64,000 bases of DNA. Origin: Leptospira sp. (lineage in GTDB: Bacteria > Spirochaetota > Leptospiria > Leptospirales > Leptospiraceae). The notes beneath the pieces are model-generated. The model was not told where the DNA came from. It saw only the letters and a program-made list of their open reading frames with translations, and searched no databases. Position 1 is the first letter of the stretch; each line of letters starts with the position of its first letter. The stretch spans positions 210,673 through 274,672 of the forward strand of contig JAPZTS010000007.1 of assembly GCA_027533185.1 (NCBI GenBank). The letters are read 5' to 3'. The position numbers and the translations under genes are program-made. Shown here piece after piece: positions 39,194-46,020 of the stretch.

Positions 39194-39301
39194 GAGGTAT
39201 ATTTTACGCAAGATAGGGAAATTGTTTTATTGAAGGCAAAAACTCGTATCGGTTGTCAGAAACAATCTTCAGGGACGGGAATTTATCTTTAGTATTTTAA
39301 A

Positions 39302-39523
39302 CTAAATCCAGTTTTCTATTTTAAGAGATGGGATTCTTGAAAATTCTTTTTCATTATTTGTGACAAGAATTCCATTCTTATTCAATACGATTGAGGCTAT
39401 GATTAGATCGTTAGGAGCGATTGGTAATCCCTTCAATTCTAAATTGGAACGCACTTCTGAATAAATTTCAGATTCTACATCGTTGAATCCAACGATTTCA
39501 AAATGCTTCTCTTTTGCTCTCAT
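39302..39523 (-). pseudogene. Truncated VapC-like PIN-domain toxin
   Basis: 73 residues that match only the C-terminal half of VapC PIN toxins: 'AIYSEVR'-like helix, 'LKGLPIAPNDLIIASIVL' (with one conserved acidic residue), 'GILVTNNEKEFSRIPSLKIENW'. The N-terminal LLDTN block with the first catalytic aspartate and the middle acidic residue are missing, so nuclease activity is not expected. It overlaps the end of the antitoxin-like gene by 26 bases in another frame, in the order usual for such pairs. Confidence 0.7.
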
Positions 39524-39728
39524 CTTTAAAACTCAGAGAATCTGGTTTCTTGTAAGATTTATCATCAATAGAACCGTATAGTTGGAAATAATTGTCGGGC
39601 CATTTTTTCTCAAATGAACTTTGTAATTTTCCTTTGACCCATTGGGAGATTGAGATTTTCTCCTTTTTTGCCGCTAATTCAATTTTCTTGAGAGTTTCTT
39701 GATCGATGTACAAAGATAACTGGGGCAT
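39498..39728 (-). CDS. VapB-like antitoxin
   Basis: 76 residues. The N-terminus 'MPQLSLYIDQETLKKIELAAKKEKISISQWV' (in parts) is a ribbon-helix-helix DNA-binding domain; the C-terminal part ('SFKDESKREAF') is the acidic toxin-binding tail with the usual 'RE' end. It would bind the toxin and autoregulate its promoter. The partner at 39302-39523 is truncated, so this may be an orphan antitoxin. Confidence 0.7.
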   Translation of the reverse strand: MPQLSLYIDQETLKKIELAAKKEKISISQWVKGKLQSSFEKKWPDNYFQLYGSIDDKSYKKPDSLSFKDESKREAF

Positions 39729-39824
39729 AGAAATCTCCTCTTACTTTTATAAAACAAGTATACGTTTGTCTATTCTGTTTTCAGGGGAGAAAGTTTCTTT
39801 TTTATGAATTTGGACCCGAAGCAA

Positions 39825-39863
39825 ATGAAAAACAACCCAGCTCGCTTTCCTACGAACTGAGTT
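39825..39863 (-). terminator. Terminator of the lipoprotein gene (copy 1)
   Basis: On the minus strand AACTCAGTTCG pairs with CGAGCTGGGTT (two mismatches) around an eight-base loop, followed by GTTTTTC. A related hairpin ends the second copy at 41797-41826. Confidence 0.6.
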
Positions 39864-39878
39864 GAGAGTAGGAGTGAA

Positions 39879-40370
39879 TTAAAATACTCCTGCTTGAATC
39901 GTGGAGGTTGCCGTAGTTGTATTTACAAAAATTAAGTAATCACCTGCAGTATTGATTGTAAACTCCCGAGCAGATGCCGTCGAATTCAAAGTATAGTCTG
40001 TTGTAACTGTGGCGACGTTCCTCGAGCTATCCAACGGGCAATTTGATTGCTTAAAAATTGTTGGTGTACTTATACCACCATTCACTACAATCTTTTGTCC
40101 AGAAGTGATACTCTTTGCAGAGATAACAGCTACAGTGTTCGAGCCAATTATTCTTGTTCCTACATTAACAAGTCTTCCTGATCCTGCCGTCGTCAACGGA
40201 ACAGATCCGATGCTGGTTCCAAGTAGTGTTACCTCACAACTTGCCCCCCCACTGGATAGCGCGAGTAATGCGAGAAGTGCTGTGTTATCCTCTTCTTTTT
40301 TCTTTGGGCAATTGATGAGAAGTGCTGCTACCAAAAACAATCCTAAAAACTTTACTATATTCTGAATCAT
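39879..40370 (-). CDS. Hypothetical lipoprotein (copy 1)
   Basis: 163 residues. The signal ends in the lipobox 'AALLINC' (cysteine about residue 21), followed by 'PKKKEEDNTALLALLAL', 'SSGGASC', and a beta-rich Thr/Ser-rich mature part that ends 'TAGDYLIFVNTTTATSTIQAGVF'. A good ribosome-binding site (AAGGAGA) precedes the ATG. Function unknown; a surface or periplasmic role is likely. An 11-G run lies 73 bases upstream of the start, next to a TATAAC-like -10. A degraded second copy is at 41842-42151. Confidence 0.75.
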   Translation of the reverse strand: MIQNIVKFLGLFLVAALLINCPKKKEEDNTALLALLALSSGGASCEVTLLGTSIGSVPLTTAGSGRLVNVGTRIIGSNTVAVISAKSITSGQKIVVNGGISTPTIFKQSNCPLDSSRNVATVTTDYTLNSTASAREFTINTAGDYLIFVNTTTATSTIQAGVF

Positions 40371-40399
40371 TGGTTCTCCTTATTTTCTTTCTACCAGTT

Positions 40400-40453
40400 G
40401 TTATACGATATGGCAACTAACAAGAAAGTTGTTGAAATTTTCGGGGGGGGGGG
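40400..40453 (-). promoter_or_regulatory. Poly-G/C tract beside a -10-like site upstream of lipoprotein copy 1
   Basis: Eleven consecutive G occur at 40443-40453 (C on the coding strand of the lipoprotein). On that strand TATAAC (40405-40400) is a possible -10 lying 37 bases downstream of the tract, so the tract would sit just upstream of the -35 zone. Homopolymers of this length are prone to slippage. Confidence 0.5.
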
Positions 40454-40558
40454 TAAGTCAAGTATTTTTTTGCAGAGAAAAAATTACCTGCGTCTTTAGA
40501 AGTTTGGTGGAAGTTAGTAGGAGGAATGAGAAATTGCCCCTTATTTAAATTCTTGACT

Positions 40559-40581
40559 AAAATGGATTATCACTCCATTTT
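40559..40581. repeat. Perfect 8-bp inverted repeat before the second DUF4143 gene
   Basis: AAAATGGA, seven bases, TCCATTTT, ending seven bases before the ATG at 40588. It overlaps the region where a ribosome-binding site or -10 element would be; a TTGACT lies at 40553-40558. Confidence 0.5.
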
Positions 40582-40587
40582 TGACAA

Positions 40588-41769
40588 ATGTGGATTGATC
40601 GAGATATAACTTCCCTTTTTATAGAAAATTCTGATACCATCCAAGTGATTCGGGGGCCAAGGCAATGTGGAAAGACGAGTCTCATCCTTCATTTGGATCA
40701 GGGTTTCGAGGAGATCTCTCTCGACAATCCTAGCTTTCGTGACCTTGCCAATCAGGATCCAGAGTTATTTCTATCGCAGTTTAATTCGGAACGTATCTTT
40801 ATCGATGAGGCACAATACGCACCTGCCTTGTTTCCGTCTTTAAAACGAAAGGCTGATTTGAGCAAAAGAGATTTATCCAAACGAAACAAAACACTCATTC
40901 GGATCACAGGTTCCAACCAATTGTTACTGGACAAACAAGTAAAAGAAAGTCTCTCTGGGCGAGCTAGTTTTTTTGATCTGAATACTTTGTCTGTTGCCGA
41001 GATTCTAAAATCAAAAAAATATAGGATCCAAGAGATTCTATACAAAGGAGGAATGCCCGAGTTATACGCAGATCCAAAAAAAGATCCTGTAAAGTATTTA
41101 AATGACTATATCAATAGTTATGTGGAAAAGGATATTGTGCTTTCTGCTGGTATCCAAAAGAGTCGAGAGTTTTTAAAATTTATCAAACTACTGGCTGGGC
41201 GAACGGGAAATCTGATCGACTATGCCAATTTTGGAAAGGAGGTAGGGGTTGATGCAAAGACTAGCAAAGATTGGATTGGTATTTTAGAGAAAATGGGAAT
41301 TCTTTCTCTCGTCTATCCGTATTCTTCAAATCTTTCCAAACGTTTGACTAAGTCACCCAAGATTTACTTTTTAGACACTGGTCTTGCATGTAGACTGCAA
41401 GGCTGGACGGATCCTCTGCCAATTGTCACCTCTCCTCAACAAGGGCAACTTTTTGAAAATTTAGTATATTCGGAAATTTACAAAACAAATCAAAACTATG
41501 GTAAAAATTGGCAAGTTTATCATTGGCGATCTAAAGATGGAGAAGAGATAGATTTTTTGCTCGAATGGAAGCCTAATCAATTTCTATTTTTGGAAAGTAA
41601 AACAAGCCCAAATCAAATCCCCGATATCTCAAAGTATTCTGAAGTTAGAAAGGTCTTCAAGAAGAAGATTCCTGAGTTTTTTATCTGCCACCAGGAAGGC
41701 CAAAGGATTTTCAACAAACAAATACCAATAGCCTCTTTAAGAGATTTTTTGTTAGATTATACGAGATAA
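40588..41769 (+). CDS. AAA ATPase of the DUF4143 family (second copy)
   Basis: 393 residues with 'VIRGPRQCGKTSLIL' (P-loop near residue 21), 'RIFIDEAQYAP' (Walker B), 'RITGSNQLL' sensor, and a C-terminal DUF4143 part with 'EIDFLLEWKPNQFLFLESKTS', again with the Asp...Glu-x-Lys order. Same family as the gene at 37992-39125 but clearly diverged in sequence. There is no visible Shine-Dalgarno; an inverted repeat sits before the start. It is flanked by two related lipoprotein sequences in the other orientation, as if inserted into a duplication. Confidence 0.88.
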   Translation: MWIDRDITSLFIENSDTIQVIRGPRQCGKTSLILHLDQGFEEISLDNPSFRDLANQDPELFLSQFNSERIFIDEAQYAPALFPSLKRKADLSKRDLSKRNKTLIRITGSNQLLLDKQVKESLSGRASFFDLNTLSVAEILKSKKYRIQEILYKGGMPELYADPKKDPVKYLNDYINSYVEKDIVLSAGIQKSREFLKFIKLLAGRTGNLIDYANFGKEVGVDAKTSKDWIGILEKMGILSLVYPYSSNLSKRLTKSPKIYFLDTGLACRLQGWTDPLPIVTSPQQGQLFENLVYSEIYKTNQNYGKNWQVYHWRSKDGEEIDFLLEWKPNQFLFLESKTSPNQIPDISKYSEVRKVFKKKIPEFFICHQEGQRIFNKQIPIASLRDFLLDYTR

Positions 41770-41796
41770 AAGGATCCCTATCGTTTAAAGCGAGCC

Positions 41797-41826
41797 AACC
41801 CAGTTCGCTTCTGTACGAACTGAGTT
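41797..41826 (-). terminator. Hairpin after the lipoprotein remnant (copy 2)
   Basis: AACCCAGTTCG pairs with CGAACTGAGTT around CTTCTGTA. It is the counterpart of the hairpin at 39834-39863, so the duplication includes the 3' hairpin. No T run follows, so termination is weaker. Confidence 0.5.
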
Positions 41827-41841
41827 GAGTGCAACAGTGAA

Positions 41842-42151
41842 TTAAAATACTCCTGCTTGAATCGTGGCGGTTGCCGTAGTTGTCTTTATAAAAATTAAGT
41901 AATCACCTGCAGTATTAATCGTATATTTTTGTTCGAATGAAGTAGATGCCAATGTATAGTCAGTAGTAACTGTCGCTAAATTTTGAGCTGTGTTCAAAGG
42001 ACAATTGGCTTGTTTGAATATCGTTGGAACGCTAATTCCACCTAGACTCACACCTGCTGCTGTTACCTCACAACTTGCTCCCCCACTGGATAGCGCGAGT
42101 AATGCGAGAAGTGCGGTGTTATCATCTTCCTTTTCCTTTAAAAAAAGCAGG
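41842..42151 (-). pseudogene. Decayed second copy of the lipoprotein
   Basis: The frame read from the edge of the ABC permease gene gives 'KEKEDDNTALLALLAL', 'SSGGASCEVT', then 'SVPTIFKQANCPL', 'ATVTTDYTL' and 'TINTAGDYLIF', ending 'ATIQAGVF', clearly homologous to copy 1. About 45 residues in the middle are missing and the signal peptide and lipobox are absent; the 5' end abuts the permease stop. A short frame from GTG 42051 exists but lacks any signal. Translation is doubtful. Confidence 0.75.
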
Positions 42152-42152
42152 C

Positions 42153-44693
42153 CTAACCTTTCACCTCCTTTAGTATCGACTTGCTTGGAAGTCTAAAAAA
42201 GTTCATCACACTGATAAAGTATAACAATAGCGAAAGACTTAGAATTCCAATAAATACAAATAAAATCTGAAGCATTGGATACACACTTCGCAAATCTAAT
42301 ACAAGTTTGTTTAGGATTTCGTTCGAAATTCCTGCATAGATACATCCAATTAAAAATGCGAAGGTTGAGACAAGGGTGGCCTCCCTCGTAAAATGTTTAA
42401 GCATAAACTTAGAATCAGCACCAATGACTCGAAGCAGTGCAAATTCTTTTTTGCGTTCCCTTTGGCTTGCATAGAGGGAGGTAAATACTAAAATCAAAGC
42501 GGCAAATAGTATAAACAAAGTCATGAGGCTCATCATTTTGACTACTTTTTCCAGTATTCCCATAAATGCCTGCACCGTCTTCTCTGTATCAATCACCGTA
42601 ATATTTGGATACTCAGAAACGATTTGTTTTTGGAGTTGGTATCTCTGCCCTGCGTCATCTATCAGAAGGGATGTGATGTAAAACCTCGGGGCGTTTTCAA
42701 GGATTCCTCTCGAAAATAGAACCACAAAATTTGGCTTCATATCGGACCAATTGACCGACCTCAGGTTGGTAATCTTACCCGTTATCTCTCTTCCTTGCAC
42801 ATTGAAGGTCAGACGATCCCCCACTCCGGCTTTCAGATAACCTGCAAAATCCCGTTCTACAGAAATTTCATCACGGCCCAATTCATTCCACCAGCTACCA
42901 TTTGTTACTTTTTCCGTGTCATACAAATGATCCCTATAAGACAAAAAGTATTCCCGAGTTCTTGCAGTTGCACGCCAATTCCGATCCATCGCATTTTTTA
43001 CAGTGTCTTCCTTTCGGATGGGCTCTCCGTTCACCTTGGCAAGCCTTGCACCAATGATGGGTGCTGTGAATTGTTTTTCCGAAGGATATTTTGAGATTAT
43101 GCTAAGTACTCCGTCCTTTTGAGAATCTCGGATATCCAAAAGAAACATATTTGGCCTTCTTTCGATTTCCCTGGCACCACTTAACTCTAGAAGACTCTCT
43201 TGTAATATTAGCGAAAGAATCAAGATAAACAAAGCAGAACCGAGTCCGATGATGGACAAACGAAGCGCTCCCGACTTTCGAGTGATCTTCTTTGTTACAA
43301 GGCTCCATTCTTTAGTTACAAATCCAAGTAGTACCAATTGGTTTAAAACCAATCCCAATAGTAGATACAAAATCCAAACCAGTACGGGGAGTAAAAACAA
43401 TACGCCTGAGAATACGAGGGCCTTCGGAAAACTCTCAGTTTCAAAAAAAGCCAATAGAAAGAATAAAAAATAAATCACAAAGAAAGAAAACACCTGCCAG
43501 AGGATTCCAATCCTACTTTCTGAGTCGGATTCGAGTTCTCTCAAAGCGGCAAGTGGTTTTACAGTTCTAGTTTCCAATACGAGTGGCAAAGAAATTACTG
43601 CAGGCAATAATACACCTAACACCAAACTCCAAACAAAAGAAGAAACACTAAATCCAAAAAAAATACCCTTCTCAATACTTAGTCCACTTATATCAGGTAA
43701 GATGGATTGGATCCAGAATCCTAAACACAATCCGAGAATGGTGCCAATAAAGGACAAACTAAGAATTTCTAAAAGAACCAAACCAAAAATCGTATTGGGT
43801 TTTGCGCCTAAACACATCAAAATTGCGATTTCGTTTTTCTTTTCGTTCAAACGAGTGCGCACGGCTGTGTAAATCGAGATTGCACCCAAAAAAAATCCAC
43901 AAAGTGCAAGTAAAGCCATATAATCAAAGGTATTCTTTATAAATGACTGCGATCCAGAGTTAACTTCTGTATTGTGATAGATAGTTAGGTCTTCTTTGAT
44001 AAAATCTTCAAAATTTTGATCCTTCCAAACAGTTGTATCAAATCCTTCTGGAAATTTTAAATAGATTGTATAGCGAATCCGGCTTCCCCTTTGGACAAGA
44101 CCCGTTTTTTCCACACTGGAAATATTGATAACAGAAGATGGTGCAGATCCGACAAATGATCCCACCGCACCAGGTTCTTTTATAATTTCACCCGATAGTA
44201 TAAAATTAAAATCTCCTAAGCGAACAGTGTCACCCAATTTCAGTTTCAAATTCTTTATCAGATTGGATTCCAGAAGGATTTGGTTGGATTTTAGATTTTT
44301 GTAAGCTTCTTTAGGTTCTGTAACCATTTCGCCGTAGAACGGGTAATTGGTTTCGATGGCCTTTACAAAGCTTAATGAGTTTTCCCCGAGTCCCCCATTC
44401 GAAATCATTGACAGAAACTGAATGGATTCAGACTTTTTTGCGGCTTGGGGCAGGCGTTTTCGCACCAAATCCTTGGCTTCTTCTGTAAATTCCTGAGGGG
44501 ACTGTAAGGCAAGGTCCGCACCCATGATTTGTTTGGCTTCCCTTCGGATTGCCGAGGCAGTATTCTCTTTATAGGAATGAATTCCGATGACCGAACCGAC
44601 TCCGAGAGAGATAGAAAGTAAGATAAGAATGGAGTACTTATACCTCGAGAAGAGCTCCCTTTTTAGATAGAATCTGAAGAAAAGAGAATTCAT
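42153..44693 (-). CDS. ABC transporter permease with two FtsX domains (YbbP-like)
   Basis: 846 residues with about ten membrane helices: one N-terminal helix, a periplasmic domain, three helices ('FFLGAISIYTAVRTRLNEKKNEIAILMCLGA' in parts), a central pair, another periplasmic domain, and a second FtsX block ('LILVFTSLYASQRERKKEFALLRVIGA'). This double-FtsX form matches E. coli YbbP rather than LolC/E. The ATP-binding gene overlaps it by four bases. Substrates of the family are lipoproteins, lipids or peptides; which applies here is not clear. Confidence 0.9.
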   Translation of the reverse strand: MNSLFFRFYLKRELFSRYKYSILILLSISLGVGSVIGIHSYKENTASAIRREAKQIMGADLALQSPQEFTEEAKDLVRKRLPQAAKKSESIQFLSMISNGGLGENSLSFVKAIETNYPFYGEMVTEPKEAYKNLKSNQILLESNLIKNLKLKLGDTVRLGDFNFILSGEIIKEPGAVGSFVGSAPSSVINISSVEKTGLVQRGSRIRYTIYLKFPEGFDTTVWKDQNFEDFIKEDLTIYHNTEVNSGSQSFIKNTFDYMALLALCGFFLGAISIYTAVRTRLNEKKNEIAILMCLGAKPNTIFGLVLLEILSLSFIGTILGLCLGFWIQSILPDISGLSIEKGIFFGFSVSSFVWSLVLGVLLPAVISLPLVLETRTVKPLAALRELESDSESRIGILWQVFSFFVIYFLFFLLAFFETESFPKALVFSGVLFLLPVLVWILYLLLGLVLNQLVLLGFVTKEWSLVTKKITRKSGALRLSIIGLGSALFILILSLILQESLLELSGAREIERRPNMFLLDIRDSQKDGVLSIISKYPSEKQFTAPIIGARLAKVNGEPIRKEDTVKNAMDRNWRATARTREYFLSYRDHLYDTEKVTNGSWWNELGRDEISVERDFAGYLKAGVGDRLTFNVQGREITGKITNLRSVNWSDMKPNFVVLFSRGILENAPRFYITSLLIDDAGQRYQLQKQIVSEYPNITVIDTEKTVQAFMGILEKVVKMMSLMTLFILFAALILVFTSLYASQRERKKEFALLRVIGADSKFMLKHFTREATLVSTFAFLIGCIYAGISNEILNKLVLDLRSVYPMLQILFVFIGILSLSLLLYFISVMNFFRLPSKSILKEVKG

Positions 44694-45478
44694 TTTGACC
44701 TCTTCAAATTCTTTTTCTTCAGGGGAACTTTTTTAACGGAAACTTTCTCAGTCTTTTTGGAACTCTGGGAAAAGTTTATTGGTTTTTTATTGGCCACTTT
44801 GTTCCGAATCTCTTTTACAATCTCGCCATCATGCATATACAAGATTCGATCTGCGAGTTTTGCTACATCAGGGTCGTGAGTAACGACAATAATTGTTGTT
44901 CCTTGTTTTTGATTTCGATACAAAAGTAAATCCAGTATTGTTTGACTATTTTTGGAATCCAAGTTTGCAGTAGGTTCATCTGCAAAAATAATCTTTGGAT
45001 CATTGACAAAAGAACGTGCAATGGCAACTCTTTGCTCTTCACCACCTGACAACTGTTTTGGGAAGTGGCCAGCTCTTTGACCCATTGATACAGAATCAAG
45101 GATTGACTTTGCTTTTTCTAAGATCTTTTTTTCCGATAATGTAGGATCTAAGAACAATGGAATCCCAACATTCTCAACAGCAGTGAGTCCAGGAAGCAAT
45201 TGAAAGTTTTGAAAGATAAAACCAATTTTTTTTGCACGTAAGTCAGCAAGGTTCGTTTCGTCTTCTTTCGTTAGGTCAACATCATCTAAAATCACAGAAC
45301 CAGTATCAGGTTTATCCAGACCCGCTGCAACACCGAGAAGAGTAGATTTTCCGGAACCAGATGGACCCATAATCGCAACAAATTCGCCAGTTTCAATGCG
45401 AAATGAAATATTTTTCAGCACATGAATGGTTTCTATATCATTCGGAAATGACTTGGATACAGTTTTAAAATTTAACAC
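44690..45478 (-). CDS. ABC transporter ATP-binding protein (LolD/YbbA-like)
   Basis: 262 residues. 'IMGPSGSGKSTLLGVAAGL' (Walker A), 'QLSGGEEQRVAIARSF' (signature), 'IIFADEPTANLDSKNS' (Walker B) and H-loop 'VVTHDPDVA'. The last about 40 residues form a lysine-rich tail beyond the normal family length, an unusual feature. Start is GTG at 45478. It pairs with the permease downstream (ATGA overlap). Confidence 0.93.
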   Translation of the reverse strand: MLNFKTVSKSFPNDIETIHVLKNISFRIETGEFVAIMGPSGSGKSTLLGVAAGLDKPDTGSVILDDVDLTKEDETNLADLRAKKIGFIFQNFQLLPGLTAVENVGIPLFLDPTLSEKKILEKAKSILDSVSMGQRAGHFPKQLSGGEEQRVAIARSFVNDPKIIFADEPTANLDSKNSQTILDLLLYRNQKQGTTIIVVTHDPDVAKLADRILYMHDGEIVKEIRNKVANKKPINFSQSSKKTEKVSVKKVPLKKKNLKRSK

Positions 45479-45684
45479 TAGGATTTTCCCCCACTCAAAA
45501 CTTCACATAACACCTAAACGGTGACTAATATCGGGCATTTATTTGCAAAAAATTCGCCTAACAATAAGTTGGAACGGAATTCCATTGCAAATGTTTTTTT
45601 TAACTTGGCGATTTTCTATTGCATATTTTTTAAAAAAAATTTTAAAAAAACCAATCTGTTTTTCTGCTTCGATCCTTATTTTTT

Positions 45685-45713
45685 TTGACCACAGAAGGAC
45701 GTTTTCATATAAA
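45685..45713 (+). promoter_or_regulatory. Predicted sigma-70 promoter for the zinc-ribbon gene and leuS
   Basis: TTGACC, 17 bases, TATAAA: the strongest promoter-like match I see in the window. Transcription would begin near 45720, leaving about a 93-base leader before the ATG at 45813. Confidence 0.65.
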
Positions 45714-45765
45714 GTAACTTCATCACAGTGATTTCCCGACTCTACTTAGACGAATTTTTGGGAAG

Positions 45766-45787
45766 TTATGAACAACGCTGTTGATAA
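45766..45787. repeat. Inverted repeat resembling paired DnaA-box-like 9-mers
   Basis: TTATGAACA and TGTTGATAA are inverted, four bases apart, with one central mismatch. On the minus strand the second reads TTATCAACA, one base from the DnaA box consensus TTATCCACA; the first differs at two positions. It lies in the leader after the predicted promoter. Confidence 0.4.
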
Positions 45788-45812
45788 GCGCAAATTTTTA
45801 GGTAGTTAGAGA

Positions 45813-45992
45813 ATGCTCAATTTCAATATAAAGAAAGAAACTGGCGACGTTATGAATGTGAAAATTACAAATGTCAAACCTTGTGCGGAATGTGGCAGTA
45901 TTGCCCCACTTTATCAATACAATCTGTGCAAAGTATGTCTTTCTAAAAGCTTCAAAAAGCTTGTAAAAATCATCGACTCCGTGAGAAAGTAG
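45813..45992 (+). CDS. Small zinc-ribbon protein, 59 aa
   Basis: The frame has 59 residues. Four cysteines in two pairs, 'PCAECGSIAPLYQYNLCKVC' (C-x2-C, 13 residues, C-x2-C), form a standard zinc ribbon, followed by a basic helix ('KSFKKLVKIIDSVRK'). It could bind nucleic acid or protein; a later ATG at 45852 would also keep the ribbon. It lies 28 bases before leuS, so is probably in the same transcript. No family recognised. Confidence 0.65.
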   Translation: MLNFNIKKETGDVMNVKITNVKPCAECGSIAPLYQYNLCKVCLSKSFKKLVKIIDSVRK

Positions 45993-46020
45993 ATTATAGG
46001 CACTTTCTTTACGTTAGGCG

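Larger units (their letters stand above)
45479..45812. other. 334-base intergenic region
   Basis: No gene seen on either strand. The left part is very AT-rich with A and T runs. It contains the predicted plus-strand promoter 45685-45713 and an inverted repeat at 45766-45787. It separates the leftward ABC transporter from the rightward zinc-ribbon gene and leuS. Confidence 0.5.
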
